A DNA stretch of 64,000 nt from Oceanobacillus indicireducens (GTDB lineage Bacteria > Bacillota > Bacilli > Bacillales > Amphibacillaceae). Made by a program: the position numbers and the translations under genes. Positions 28,014 to 37,907 of this stretch are shown piece after piece (the first letter of the stretch is position 1; each line of letters opens with the position of its first letter). The stretch lies in the NCBI RefSeq assembly GCF_014647195.1, contig NZ_BMOS01000002.1, positions 40,386 to 104,385 of the forward strand, read 5' to 3'. Below the pieces are notes generated by a model that worked only from the letters and a program-made list of their open reading frames with translations, did not search any database and was not told the origin of the DNA.

Positions 28014-30116
28014 TTACGCTGTTTTCTCTTCTTCTTCAGCAAATACGGAGATTGCTAGAATTTCAGCTACGTCAAGCGTGCCGATATCTTCGTCGACTTC
28101 TTTCGCTTTTGTTCCGTCGCTGATCATCGTCAAGCAGTATGGACAACCTGTCGAAATCATCGATGGGTTCACTTGTAATGCTTGTTCTGTACGGGCGACG
28201 TTGATGCGATTTCCGGTTGTTTCTTCCGTCCACATTAAGCCTCCGCCGGCCCCGCAGCACATGCCGTTTTCACGGGTACGGACCATTTCTACTAATTCCA
28301 GCCCCGGAATCGATTTCAAGATTTCCCGCGGTGGGTCATATACGCCATTATATCTGCCCAAATAACAGGAGTCATGGTACGTTAGGCGTTCATTGATCTG
28401 GCCGGTTGGCTGCAATTTTCCTTCCATGATTAAATCATAGAGTAATTGCGTATGATGGTAGACTTCCGCTTCAAAGCCAAAGTCTGGATACTCGTTTTTA
28501 AAGATATTATAGGCGTGCGGGTCAATTGTAACAATCTTCTTCACATTATATTTATTGAATTGCTTTATGTTCTTTTCTGCAATCTCTTGGAAAAGAAATT
28601 CATTTCCGATACGGCGGGCTGTATCTCCTGAGTTTGCTTCAGTGTTTCCTAAAATCGCAAAGCTGACACCTGCCCGGTTCATCAGTTTCGCAAAAGCAAG
28701 AGCGATTTTTTGGCTACGGCTATCGTAGGCCCCCATCGAACTTACCCAGAACAGGTATTCAAACTCTTTGTCTTCTTTCTTCAATTCTTTTACCGTCGGA
28801 ATGTATACTGTTTCATCTTCTTCGCGCCATTTCACGCGATCTTTTTTCGATAGACCCCAAGGGTTACCTTGACGTTCGATATTTTGCACGGCACGTTGGA
28901 TTTCAGAATCCATCTTCCCTTCCGTCATCACTAAGTAACGACGCAGGTCAATGATCGTTCCAACGTGTTCGTTATTTACTGGGCAAGCATCTTCACAGTT
29001 CCGGCAAGTCGTACATGCAGAAAGCTCTTCAGCAGTAATGACGTCACCTGCAAGACTCATATTTTGAATTGTTGCTGCAGCCTCTCCCTCGCTACTGGCC
29101 ATATTTCCAGTAGAATTCGAGAATGCATAGCTCGGCACCCAAGGTGAATTACCAGTTACTGCTGCTCCCTTTTCTGTAAGATGATCACGCAGTTTAATCA
29201 TAATATCCATTGGGGAAAGCATCTTCCCGGTACCTGCAGCTGGGCAGACGTCGGTACAACGGCCACATTCCACGCAGGCGTAAAAATCAATCATCTGGTA
29301 TTGGCTGAAGTCCTCAATTTTCCCTACACCGAAGGAAATTTCTTCTTCCTCGTCTTCCGCGTCCATTTCAAAATCAATTTTTTCTAACTTTCCAGGAACC
29401 TTTTTACTTAAAAATACGTTGATTGGTGCTGCAATCAAGTGGAAGTGCTTGGATTGCGGAACGTATACTAAAAAGGTAAGCAACGTGAGCGTATGCACCC
29501 ACCAAGCAACGAAAAACAGTACCATCGCTGTCTCTGGTGATAGAAAACTAAAAGCTGTTGCAATTAAACTCGCAACAGGCTCTGTCCAGGTTACTGCCCG
29601 TTCCTCCCAGAGCATGAGCATCCCATTTCCAGCAAGGACAGAAAGCATGAGTGTCCCGATGAAAATAAGTACAAGACCTGCTTTAAATCCGCGCTTCAGT
29701 CGGACAAGCTTTTCCATATAACGGCGGTAAAATGCCCAAAATACCGCTACAAGGATCATCAACGTAACGAGTTCTTGGAAAAAGACGAACCCTGGATAAA
29801 GCGATCCGAATGGCAAATGGTTGCCCGGTGATAATCCTTTGATGAACATGTCAATTGCGCCGAACTGGACAAGGATGAATCCATAGAACATCATCACATG
29901 AATCGTTCCAGACTTCTTATCCTTCAGCAGCTTCGATTGACCGAAAACAATTTTCCCTACGCGTTTTAGACGTAATTTGATTTCGCCATCAAACTCTGAC
30001 TTTCTCCCAAGTTTGATATAGGACATTCTCGTTGCAATGACTCTAGCAAATAAATAGATTGCATAGATGGTTACAACTAAGAATGCGATCCAGTTAATAA
30101 TTTGAAATGTATCCAT
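28014..30116 (-). CDS. fadF: Membrane iron-sulfur oxidoreductase FadF
   Basis: 700 aa. About six hydrophobic helices (residues 5-220) resemble the nitrate-reductase gamma/HdrE type. Then come two 4Fe-4S motifs, C281-x2-C-x2-C-x3-C291 and C368-x2-C-x2-C-x3-C378, and two CCG domains (HDSCYLGR, MCCGAGGG). Relatives are proposed to move electrons from ETF to menaquinone, which would support the dehydrogenases downstream. A FadR-like box lies upstream. GAGGGGGC precedes the ATG. Confidence 0.9.
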   Translation of the reverse strand: MDTFQIINWIAFLVVTIYAIYLFARVIATRMSYIKLGRKSEFDGEIKLRLKRVGKIVFGQSKLLKDKKSGTIHVMMFYGFILVQFGAIDMFIKGLSPGNHLPFGSLYPGFVFFQELVTLMILVAVFWAFYRRYMEKLVRLKRGFKAGLVLIFIGTLMLSVLAGNGMLMLWEERAVTWTEPVASLIATAFSFLSPETAMVLFFVAWWVHTLTLLTFLVYVPQSKHFHLIAAPINVFLSKKVPGKLEKIDFEMDAEDEEEEISFGVGKIEDFSQYQMIDFYACVECGRCTDVCPAAGTGKMLSPMDIMIKLRDHLTEKGAAVTGNSPWVPSYAFSNSTGNMASSEGEAAATIQNMSLAGDVITAEELSACTTCRNCEDACPVNNEHVGTIIDLRRYLVMTEGKMDSEIQRAVQNIERQGNPWGLSKKDRVKWREEDETVYIPTVKELKKEDKEFEYLFWVSSMGAYDSRSQKIALAFAKLMNRAGVSFAILGNTEANSGDTARRIGNEFLFQEIAEKNIKQFNKYNVKKIVTIDPHAYNIFKNEYPDFGFEAEVYHHTQLLYDLIMEGKLQPTGQINERLTYHDSCYLGRYNGVYDPPREILKSIPGLELVEMVRTRENGMCCGAGGGLMWTEETTGNRINVARTEQALQVNPSMISTGCPYCLTMISDGTKAKEVDEDIGTLDVAEILAISVFAEEEEKTA

Positions 30117-30235
30117 TTAAATGCCCCCTCTTTTTTCATTTATTCAGAATGATAGCGATTACATGGTGTTCTAAAAAAATTTCTCGTCTGAAATGATATA
30201 GATACATATCATTATAGTACATACTACTTTATAGG

Positions 30236-30253
30236 TGAATGACCATTCAGTCA
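30236..30253. promoter_or_regulatory. FadR-like operator upstream of fadF
   Basis: TGAATGA-CCAT-TCAGTCA differs at one arm base from the B. subtilis FadR palindrome TGAATGA-N4-TCATTCA. fadF is a known FadR target in B. subtilis, where long-chain acyl-CoA relieves repression. It lies about 120 bp from the fadF start. Confidence 0.75.
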
Positions 30254-30304
30254 ATAGTTTTGTCGAAATCTTTTAGTTTGTTTTGTCATTCATGCGAGAT
30301 GGGG

Positions 30305-30560
30305 ATGCTAATTAGGAAAATAATTGCTATTTGTTTGCCCATTCATACTGGATAAACTCGATAATCGGAAAATAATTACCGTTTGTTTTCCTATTCATGC
30401 TAGTTCAACACGAGAATGGGAAGATAAACACCGCTTGTTTTCCCATATACACTGGATCAATACGATAACGGGAAAATAAACTACGATTGTTTTCCCATTC
30501 ACGCTAGTTCAACACGGTAATGGGAAAACATCTACCACTTGTTCCCCCATTAATGTAAGA
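30305..30560. repeat. 52-bp-period dyad array, family A, second array
   Basis: Five units whose right arms start at 30338, 30390, 30443, 30494 and 30546 (steps 52, 53, 51, 52). Units keep GGGAAAA-N13-TTTTCCC with variants and a 25-bp linker like ATTCACGCTAGTTCAACACG. It lies between argS and fadF in a 532-bp gap. Confidence 0.85.
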
Positions 30561-30591
30561 AGAACCCTAATCATAAAATCTTTCAAACAAC

Positions 30592-30641
30592 AAAAAAGAG
30601 CCAAATCAATTCCTTTCACAAAAGAAATTAATTTGGCTCTT
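30592..30641 (-). terminator. Terminator of argS
   Basis: AAGAGCCAAATTAATT and AATTGATTTGGCTCTT form a long stem followed by TTTTTT on the minus strand, just after the argS stop. Confidence 0.85.
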
Positions 30642-30648
30642 ATGTTCT

Positions 30649-32319
30649 TTACATTTTCTCCGGTGCGGTTACGCCGATTAGGTTAAGTGCGTTGGCGATA
30701 GTGATACGGACTGCTTTCATTAAGGCGATTCTTGCAGTTGTCCGTTCCGGTGCATCTGCATCAAGTACTTTCTCTGCGTTGTAGAAGCTATGAAGTAAGC
30801 TTGCGAGTTCGAATACATAATTCGTTACGCGTTGAGGTGCATGCTTTTCCGCTGCGTCAGCGACCGTTTGCGGGAAGGAGCCGATCTTCATAAGGAGCTC
30901 TTGCTCTTTTTCTGATGTAAGCTCTGCAAAATCAAACTTCCCATTAACATCGAAACCTCTTGTTTCCGCTTGAGAGAGCATCGTACAGATCCGTGCATGT
31001 GCATATTGCACGTAGTAAACCGGGTTTTCGTTGGACTGAGAACGAGCAAGGTCTATATCGAAATCAAGCTGGGAATCGTTGGAACGGGCGACGAAGAAAT
31101 AACGGGTTGCATCAATTCCGACCTCTTCCATCAGTTCACGCAAGCTCACAGCTTTTCCGGTACGTTTACTCATTCGTACCTTTTCCCCGCCTTCAAAGAG
31201 ATTCACCATTTGAATGATTTTTACTTCCAGCTTATCTGCCGGGTAACCGAGCGCTTGAATCGCTGCGTTCATACGAGCGACATAGCCGTGGTGATCGGAA
31301 CCCCAGACGTTGATGAGTTTATCGAAGCCACGGTCCAATTTATTTTTATGGTACGCGATATCCGGTGTCAGATACGTGTAGTTACCATCCTGTTTAATGA
31401 TGACACGGTCTTTATCATCACCAAATTCCGTCGTCTTGAACCACGTTGCACCATCTTTTTCATAAATATAGCCACTCTCTTTCAGCTGCTGGACTGCATT
31501 CGGTATTTGATCATCTTCATATAATGTGCGCTCCGAGAACCAGTTATCGAATTCGACATGGAAGTCTTTCAGGTCACGTTCAATATTTCGCAGTGAAGCC
31601 TTAAGTCCATACTCTTTCATGTATTCAAAGCGTTCTTCATGAGATTTTTCCAGCCATTTATTGCCGTCTTCTGCGACAATTGCTTTTGCCATATCGATAA
31701 TGACTTGTCCGTGATAACCGTCTTCCGGCATCTCAACGTCTTCACCGAGCTCCTGCAAGTAGCGTGCTTCAACCGAGAACCCTAGCTTATCGATCTGGCT
31801 GCCGGCATCGTTAATATAATACTCCCGTTCGACATTATAGCCTGCCGCTGCGAGCAAACTACTAAGCACGTCCCCATAAGCTGCTCCACGGGCATGACCA
31901 AGGTGGAGGTCACCAGTCGGGTTTACCGAAACGAACTCTACTTGGATACGTTTGCCTTTACCAGCATCACTTTTCCCGTAATTGTCCTGCTCTCTAAGAA
32001 TTGTCGGGATGATTTGCTCGAGAAGATCATTTTTCATAAAAAAGTTAATAAACCCAGGTCCTGCGATTTCGATTTTTTCAATTGATGCTTCTGTTTCGTT
32101 GATCACTTTTACAATCTCGTCAGCAATCTGCCGCGGCGCTTTCTTTGCAATTCGGGCAAGCTGCATGGCAATATTCGTTGCAAAGTCACCGTGGGATTTA
32201 TCTTTTGGTTTCTCTAAAATAATTTCCGGAAGTTCTTCTGCGCTTGCAAGGCCTGACTTAAGTACGGCTTCCGAAATTTCTTGTTTCAATTTCTGTTCTG
32301 TTTGTTCCAGTACGTTCAT
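30649..32319 (-). CDS. argS: Arginyl-tRNA synthetase
   Basis: 556 aa class I synthetase. HIGH motif HLGH at 139-142, KMSKS-equivalent [13 protein letters not shown], an N-terminal Add-1 domain for tRNA recognition, and a C-terminal DALR anticodon-binding domain. It charges tRNA-Arg. Its ATG overlaps the ywiB stop as ATGA, so the two are translationally coupled. Confidence 0.97.
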   Translation of the reverse strand: MNVLEQTEQKLKQEISEAVLKSGLASAEELPEIILEKPKDKSHGDFATNIAMQLARIAKKAPRQIADEIVKVINETEASIEKIEIAGPGFINFFMKNDLLEQIIPTILREQDNYGKSDAGKGKRIQVEFVSVNPTGDLHLGHARGAAYGDVLSSLLAAAGYNVEREYYINDAGSQIDKLGFSVEARYLQELGEDVEMPEDGYHGQVIIDMAKAIVAEDGNKWLEKSHEERFEYMKEYGLKASLRNIERDLKDFHVEFDNWFSERTLYEDDQIPNAVQQLKESGYIYEKDGATWFKTTEFGDDKDRVIIKQDGNYTYLTPDIAYHKNKLDRGFDKLINVWGSDHHGYVARMNAAIQALGYPADKLEVKIIQMVNLFEGGEKVRMSKRTGKAVSLRELMEEVGIDATRYFFVARSNDSQLDFDIDLARSQSNENPVYYVQYAHARICTMLSQAETRGFDVNGKFDFAELTSEKEQELLMKIGSFPQTVADAAEKHAPQRVTNYVFELASLLHSFYNAEKVLDADAPERTTARIALMKAVRITIANALNLIGVTAPEKM

Positions 32320-32753
32320 CTGGGGTCCTCCTCTATAATAATAAGTTCCAATGTATGCTTTCGTTCATCTTGCCCATTTAGTTTAACAGTGTAATCCAGG
32401 TTCAATCGCGCTGGTATGCCTTGCCCCAACGGCTGATACATCATCAGTTGCGTGAATGTTTCCATATGCAGGTTTCCATGCGGGTGTTTGTAAACATTTT
32501 CTGTTACTTGACCAAGGCGAAATTGCTGATGCATCGAGACGGCACCGGTTCGTTTAATCGTCACTTTCTCTTTCTGGATTGTGATAAGTGATGAAATTTC
32601 CATATCATCTATTGTTTCTTCAAACCTTAGTACATCCAACTTGCCCTTCCGGAAGAATACACCGGTTGCTTTTATATGATTTATTTCCTTGTCTGAAGCA
32701 TCCTGAATCTTCATTTTCAATTGAAGCGCCACACGCTTTTCTGGCTCGTTCAT
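32316..32753 (-). CDS. ywiB: DUF1934 family beta-barrel protein YwiB
   Basis: 145 aa, rich in beta strands, starting [18 protein letters not shown] and ending [22 protein letters not shown] strands. It matches the DUF1934/YwiB family, which has a calycin-like barrel and no assigned function. It is always found next to argS in Bacillus; here it overlaps argS by 4 bp. AAAGGCGATAGG precedes the ATG. Confidence 0.85.
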   Translation of the reverse strand: MNEPEKRVALQLKMKIQDASDKEINHIKATGVFFRKGKLDVLRFEETIDDMEISSLITIQKEKVTIKRTGAVSMHQQFRLGQVTENVYKHPHGNLHMETFTQLMMYQPLGQGIPARLNLDYTVKLNGQDERKHTLELIIIEEDPR

Positions 32754-33173
32754 CCTATCGCCTTTCCTTTTTGAATAATGTCCCTATTATATCGGTAAGT
32801 TGACATGGTAATCAATAAAAAGATGTGTTTTTCTTTTACTCACACTTTGTTGGCTACTTTTTAGATGTATTCCAAGTTGGTGTATTAACGAATCAGGAGG
32901 AAAAATCTATTGGTGTTCAGTGCGGTGATCCAGTTTATCCTTGATACATAAGGATTTCAAAAAAATGCACCACGATCATGCAGTCTATATACTTTTGGAG
33001 GAATTATTTGGTTAAAGTTGGTATTATTACAGGAAGCACGAGTAGCTTTGAAAAACGTAAGAGAATTAACAAGTTTGATACACAAGGAATGGGCAGCCCT
33101 TCTTTCCTTTTTTATTGTTTAAAATCGGCCAATTTCTCCCATACTGTAAAAAAAGCTAGGTTTAGGGAGCTGG
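32754..33173. other. Intergenic gap, no supported gene
   Basis: 420 bp between the divergent ywiB and pbpG. Short reading frames occur, one reaching into pbpG out of frame, but none has a convincing start or family resemblance. A fragment reading HDHAVYILLEELFG before a stop near 33014 might be a coding relic; I could not assign it. Promoters of both genes must lie here. Confidence 0.4.
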
Positions 33174-35210
33174 GTGTCAGTGAAGAGGCGAAGAAAGCAT
33201 CGGTTGCTGTGGCGGTTGGTGCGGCTCGGTATTTATATGGTCATAGCGCTTATTCTTTTTGCAGTTTTTTTCTTAGCATTCATTTACCTCTTGGGACCAC
33301 CCCCAATGGGAGCGGAGCAGGATACGAAGATTTACAGCAGGGATGATGCGGTAATTGGAATTGAGAGCGGGATACGGAACCAGTATTGGGTCGAGAAGGA
33401 AGATCTATCGGAAAAAGTGATTGCTGCAACGATTTTAATCGAAGACCATCATTTTTATGAGCATCATGGTTTTGATTTCATACGGATTGGCGGAGCGATT
33501 ATTAAAAATATCCGTTCTGGTTCACTGCGGGAAGGTGCGAGTACGATTACCCAACAGCTCGCTCGGAATTTATATTTGACCCATGAAAAGACATGGATCC
33601 GGAAGTTGAAAGAAGCGTTTTATACCGTGCGGCTTGAGATGCATTATACGAAAGATGAGATCCTGGAAGGGTATTTGAACACGATTTATTACGGTCATGG
33701 TGCTTACGGGATTGAGGCGGCGAGTGAGTATTTCTTCGGTAAACCGCAAACGGACCTGTCTTACGCGGAGACAGCGATGCTTGTTGGGATTCCTAAGGGA
33801 CCGACCTATTATTCGCCTTTTAATAACGAAGCAAATGCCGAAGCACGAAAAGAATTGATTTTAAAGCGTTTATGGCAAGAAAAGATAATCGATGACGCAA
33901 CATATCATACGGCAATTAGAGAAAAACTTGAGTACCGAACGGATAAAGATGAAGGACGCGAGGAATTTGCCGGGCATTTCCAGGACATGGCGGTGAAAGA
34001 GGCAGCTGCGATTCTTGGAGTAACGGAGCAATTAATTCGCGCGGGTGGTTATGAGCTCTATACGACGATTGATGAAACCGTTCAGGAGCAGGTAGAAACG
34101 GCCATGAAGGAAATTATTCCGGAAACGACAGAACTAGAGGCGGGGGTTTTCTCTGTAGATATCCATTCAGGAGAAGTCCTCGCCCTTGCTGGTGGAAGAA
34201 GCTATCAGGCAAGTGAATTTAATCGGGTACGGAATGCTTTTCGGATGCCAGGGTCAAGTTTCAAACCTTTTTTATATTATGCTGCACTGGAAAACGGCTT
34301 TACACCACTGACGAAATTGATGAGCGAACCGACTACATTCCGGCTCGAGAATGGGAACGTGTATGAGCCGGGAAATTTCAATCATTATTATGCTTATGGG
34401 CCTATTACACTCGCCGAAGCAATCGCCCTTTCCGATAATGTGTATGCCGTTCGCACAGGTCTGCAGCTTGGTATCGAACGGTTCATTGATACTGCGCAAA
34501 TTTTTGGTTTTGAAAAAGAGTTGCCTGCCGTCCCTTCCCTTGCGCTTGGGACAGCGTCTGTTACGTTAGAAGAGCTTGTCACAGCTTACGGGATGCTTGG
34601 AAATGGAGGAAAAGAGCTGGAAACATATACGATTCGAAAAATCACGGACAAAAATGGCCAGGTACTATATGAGCGAAAAAGTTCAAACGGACGACAAGTA
34701 TTGAATGAGCAGACGAGTTTTATTTTGACCCAGCTGCTTACCGGGATTTTCGAACCGAAGCTGAATGGCTATATGCCGGTCACTGGAAGTCCGATTTCCC
34801 ATCATCTAACAAGACTCTATGCGGGTAAATCCGGGACGACAGAGGCCGATAACTGGATGATCGGTTATAGTCCTTCTGTTGTGACCGGTGTATGGACCGG
34901 ATATGATGACCACCGCGTTATTACAGCAGTGCAAGAAACGACGTATGCGAAAGAGATTTGGGCCCGTGTGATGGAAAAGGCACATGAAGGGGAACAGCAG
35001 GAAAACTTCCCTATCCCAGATGGTGTCGTTGGGGTTCCGATTGATCTTGAGACAGGTTTACGGGCGACTCCCTATTGCGGAGAAAGCCTTATGATGTATT
35101 TTAAAAAAGGGACGGAACCAGTTGATTATTGTGAGCCAACAATTGCCCCGGAACAGGAAGATAATGATGATGGATTTTTTAAAAAATGGTTTCAGCTGTT
35201 GTTCGAGTAG
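33174..35210 (+). CDS. pbpG: Class A penicillin-binding protein (PbpG-like)
   Basis: 678 aa. Basic N-terminus, one membrane anchor (about 14-40), glycosyltransferase domain with IEDHHFYEHHG and ASTITQQLARN, then a transpeptidase with SSFKPF (SxxK), SDN and KSGTT. It polymerises and cross-links peptidoglycan. B. subtilis PbpG acts in the forespore and in spore cortex formation; the same place in the gene order supports that. GTG start with GGGAG 5 nt upstream. The tail is acidic and short. Confidence 0.93.
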   Translation: MSVKRRRKHRLLWRLVRLGIYMVIALILFAVFFLAFIYLLGPPPMGAEQDTKIYSRDDAVIGIESGIRNQYWVEKEDLSEKVIAATILIEDHHFYEHHGFDFIRIGGAIIKNIRSGSLREGASTITQQLARNLYLTHEKTWIRKLKEAFYTVRLEMHYTKDEILEGYLNTIYYGHGAYGIEAASEYFFGKPQTDLSYAETAMLVGIPKGPTYYSPFNNEANAEARKELILKRLWQEKIIDDATYHTAIREKLEYRTDKDEGREEFAGHFQDMAVKEAAAILGVTEQLIRAGGYELYTTIDETVQEQVETAMKEIIPETTELEAGVFSVDIHSGEVLALAGGRSYQASEFNRVRNAFRMPGSSFKPFLYYAALENGFTPLTKLMSEPTTFRLENGNVYEPGNFNHYYAYGPITLAEAIALSDNVYAVRTGLQLGIERFIDTAQIFGFEKELPAVPSLALGTASVTLEELVTAYGMLGNGGKELETYTIRKITDKNGQVLYERKSSNGRQVLNEQTSFILTQLLTGIFEPKLNGYMPVTGSPISHHLTRLYAGKSGTTEADNWMIGYSPSVVTGVWTGYDDHRVITAVQETTYAKEIWARVMEKAHEGEQQENFPIPDGVVGVPIDLETGLRATPYCGESLMMYFKKGTEPVDYCEPTIAPEQEDNDDGFFKKWFQLLFE

Positions 35211-35280
35211 CTTTTTACTTTCGAGTCTTTGAAAATATTTTTAAGACGCGGGAGGTGCAGTAACTTTTCGGTAAGGTTGG

Positions 35281-35309
35281 TTGACTAATGCCCAGAATAC
35301 CTGTACCAT
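35281..35309 (+). promoter_or_regulatory. Promoter ahead of the mgtE M-box
   Basis: TTGACT (35281-35286), 17 bp, TACCAT (35304-35309). Transcription would start just before the riboswitch. Confidence 0.6.
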
Positions 35310-35324
35310 TGTATTCGTATGTAA

Positions 35325-35485
35325 ATAGACCTTCGTTAGGTAAGGCTCCTGTGTTGGAGATACGCTACTGCCCAAAAATGTCCAAAGACGCCAATGGGTC
35401 AACAGGAACCATCGACATAAGGTGGTTTTTAATGTAGCTGGATATGATTCCTATGCCACACAGTGCTAAAGCTCTACGATTGGAG
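35325..35485 (+). promoter_or_regulatory. M-box magnesium riboswitch (ykoK leader)
   Basis: Recognisable conserved blocks in order: CTTCGTTAGGTAAGGCTCCTG, GGAGATACGCTACTGCCCA, AATGTCCAAAGACGCCAATG, GGTCAACAGGAACCATCGA, and CACAGTGCTAAAGCTCTACGA. The M-box folds at high Mg2+ and lets the downstream terminator form, switching off mgtE. Confidence 0.93.
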
Positions 35486-35548
35486 GATATTTGATAAGCT
35501 TTTTTAACTGTGTTCGTAATCAGAACTCTTCTTAATTATGCTTTTTTC

Positions 35549-35585
35549 AATACACCTTCTAGCCGTAGAAGGTGTATTTTTATTT
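35549..35585 (+). terminator. Riboswitch-controlled terminator before mgtE
   Basis: AATACACCTTCT-agccgt-AGAAGGTGTATT followed by a T-rich run. It is the expression platform of the M-box. Confidence 0.85.
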
Positions 35586-35743
35586 TATTTAGAAAGGATG
35601 TGGGATAGATTGGATCTTATTCCCGAACCCAATTCGGAATCATATTTTTGTTGCATGATGGAAAAGTTAAAACAATTCAGGAGTCTATTCTCACATATTT
35701 TTTTATTTTAGTAGATTGACTCCTGTCAAAGGAGGAAATTACG

Positions 35744-37105
35744 ATGGTTAAACTAACCAAAAAAACACGGGAACAATATACAAAATTAATTTTAGATACT
35801 TTAGATGCTGGCGATAAGGAAAAGTTTCGAGATACTTTCTTAGACTTACATCCATCCGATCAACTCGATATTTTCGTAAAATTGGATGGTGACGCTAGGT
35901 CGCGGGGGTATTCCTATCTTACACCAGGGGAATTTGCAGAGATTTTTGGCGGATTAGACATAAGCGACCAAAAGCTTTTCTTTTTAGAATTGGATGAAGA
36001 CTACTCTATTCGTATGTTTAATCAAATGTTTACAGACGATGTTGTGAACTTTTTGACAGAAATTAATAGTGAACGAGCTGAAGATATTTTACTCCAAATG
36101 GATAAAGAAAAGGCCGAGAAGATAAAAGCTTTGCTGTCCTATGCTCCTAAAACTGCTGGAGCGATTATGACAAAAGAACTGATCAGTATCTCGTCTACAG
36201 ATACTGCTGCCGATGTATTAGAGATGCTTAGAAAAGAGGCTCCAAGTGCCGAAAGTATTTATTATCTTTATGTAGTCGATTGTGAGGGAATACTAGTAGG
36301 GGTCGTCTCCTTGAGGGACTTGATCATCGCTGCTCCCGACGAGGTAATAAAAGATATTATGACTACAAGAACAGTGTCTGTTCCAGAGGATATGGATCAG
36401 GAAGATGTTGGCCGGATGATTAAGAAGTATGACTTTCTTGCCGCTCCTGTTGTTTCCAAAGATAATCATCTACTTGGTATTGTTACATTTGATGATGTCA
36501 TGGATATCCTTGAAGAAGAAGTTACAGAAGACTTTGGAGAAATTTCAGCTACCAAAGGGGCCACAGATTTGACATTAAGTCCATTTACAGCCGCAAAAAA
36601 ACGTGCGCCTTGGATTATCATTCTCATGCTCTTTGGATTAGTTACCGGTGGTGTAATCAGACAATTTGAGGAAACACTTGAAGCTGTCGTCGTGCTTGCT
36701 GCTTTTATTCCTATGATTATGGGTTCTGCGGGAAATATCGGAACGCAATCACTAGCTGTTGCAGTGCGTGGACTAGCACTTGAGACGATTGAAGACGGAG
36801 GATTCTGGAAAATGATTAGGCGGGAATTCAGTACAGGAATTCTAATTGGAATTATATGTATGGCACTGATCAGCGTTATGATTACCATTATATTTGGTAA
36901 CTGGATGGTAGCATTAATTGTCGGTGTGTCCATCCTCTGTACATTCGGTATTTCGGCTGTCATTGGTTCAACTATCCCATTAATCATTAATAAACTAAAA
37001 CTTGATCCAGCAATTGCATCCGGTCCTTTCATTACAACTGTTAATGACATAGTCGGTCTGCTTATTTATTTCTCAATTGCGACTTCTTTAATGGCGTATC
37101 TTTAA
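35744..37105 (+). CDS. mgtE: Magnesium transporter MgtE
   Basis: 453 aa. N-terminal superhelical Mg2+-sensor domain (to about 130), a pair of CBS domains (about 135-255) with AGAIMTKELISISSTDTA and VTFDDVMDILEEE, then five membrane helices with the PMIMGSAGNIGTQS pore motif. It takes up Mg2+ and is gated by cytosolic Mg2+. AAAGGAGGAAATTACG lies before the ATG. Expression is under the M-box. Confidence 0.96.
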   Translation: MVKLTKKTREQYTKLILDTLDAGDKEKFRDTFLDLHPSDQLDIFVKLDGDARSRGYSYLTPGEFAEIFGGLDISDQKLFFLELDEDYSIRMFNQMFTDDVVNFLTEINSERAEDILLQMDKEKAEKIKALLSYAPKTAGAIMTKELISISSTDTAADVLEMLRKEAPSAESIYYLYVVDCEGILVGVVSLRDLIIAAPDEVIKDIMTTRTVSVPEDMDQEDVGRMIKKYDFLAAPVVSKDNHLLGIVTFDDVMDILEEEVTEDFGEISATKGATDLTLSPFTAAKKRAPWIIILMLFGLVTGGVIRQFEETLEAVVVLAAFIPMIMGSAGNIGTQSLAVAVRGLALETIEDGGFWKMIRREFSTGILIGIICMALISVMITIIFGNWMVALIVGVSILCTFGISAVIGSTIPLIINKLKLDPAIASGPFITTVNDIVGLLIYFSIATSLMAYL

Positions 37106-37135
37106 CAAAGGCGCAGAGCGGACGTGGCTAGTCCT
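37106..37135. repeat. GGACGTGGCTAG fragment
   Basis: AAGGCGCAGAGCGGACGTGG followed by CTAG, immediately after mgtE. The same core recurs at 43.80, 44.96, 6.88 and 52.50 kb. Confidence 0.5.
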
Positions 37136-37140
37136 CTCAT

Positions 37141-37196
37141 AAAAAGTAACCAACGAGCAGTGAATGTCCAGTTCAGCTGCTGTTGGTTACTTTTTT
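37141..37196. terminator. Bidirectional terminator, mgtE/ywhD
   Basis: AAAAAGTAACCAAC-G-AGCAG and CTGCT-GTTGGTTACTTTTTT pair between two convergent genes, with A- and T-runs on both sides. Confidence 0.85.
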
Positions 37197-37302
37197 GTCC
37201 TAGTAATACATTAACGTCCATGTATACTCATTTTACAAATTCCCACGTTAAAGTACAACTTTTTATATCCATTTTTAACATCCGTCACAATTTGTTCACT
37301 TT

Positions 37303-37815
37303 TTATAGAGAGAGGGCTTTTTTCAATTCATCCGAGGAGTTGTTCCACATTTCTTCGTTGAATTCCCTTAAGTAATCACCCAACAGCTTTTTCGAATGGT
37401 CATCCATATGGTCGACGACAATCTTCCCTTTTAAAGATTGTTCCATATGTTTCACATGTTCGCCCATTGATTTATAGGCGCGCTTGATTTCCCGGTCGAC
37501 ACGAATCTCACTCGCAGCAACTCCGGCGTAATATGTTCCTTGATCATTGCGATCAAGGTTCACCCACACGATCCAGTACAGCTTCCCATTCGGCACTTCT
37601 TCTTTATTCGGTATCCATTTCACCCGGCGCTCGACATCACTCCGCGCATGCATCGCATTCATGTCAACATATGCTTTATTTTCATTCGGGTCAACGATAA
37701 TGGATGACATGTTTTCGAGGCTGATCACCCCAGCTCCATATCCACCGTGCCCGTCGGTTGAGTCATCTTTAATGATCGTAAAACGATTTTTCTTTTTCTT
37801 CTGTTCATCGTTCAT
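37303..37815 (-). CDS. ywhD: YwhD family protein
   Basis: 170 aa soluble protein with basic N-terminus (NDEQKKKKNRF), GHGGYGAGVISLENMSSIIVDP, and a C-terminal helical part. It matches the Bacillus YwhD family, for which no function is established. AGGGAG precedes the ATG. A REPIN-like pair separates it from ywgA. Confidence 0.8.
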   Translation of the reverse strand: MNDEQKKKKNRFTIIKDDSTDGHGGYGAGVISLENMSSIIVDPNENKAYVDMNAMHARSDVERRVKWIPNKEEVPNGKLYWIVWVNLDRNDQGTYYAGVAASEIRVDREIKRAYKSMGEHVKHMEQSLKGKIVVDHMDDHSKKLLGDYLREFNEEMWNNSSDELKKALSL

Positions 37816-37846
37816 TTGAATAACTCCCTTCCTGATATTTTAAGTT

Positions 37847-37905
37847 GGGACATGGGGTCAGAGCACCTGTCCCAATCTGGGACAAGTGCTCTGACCCCAT
37901 GTCCC
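37847..37905. repeat. REPIN-like inverted pair between ywgA and ywhD
   Basis: GGGACATGGGGTCAGAGC-ACC-TGTCCC, spacer AATCT, then the inverted GGGACAAGTGCTCTGACCCC-ATGTCCC. A hairpin ending at the ywgA stop codon. Confidence 0.9.
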
Positions 37906-37907
37906 AG

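Noticed and set aside
32978..33346. 122-aa plus-strand frame upstream of and inside pbpG
   Set aside because: Its second half is pbpG read in another frame; no family match and no clear start.
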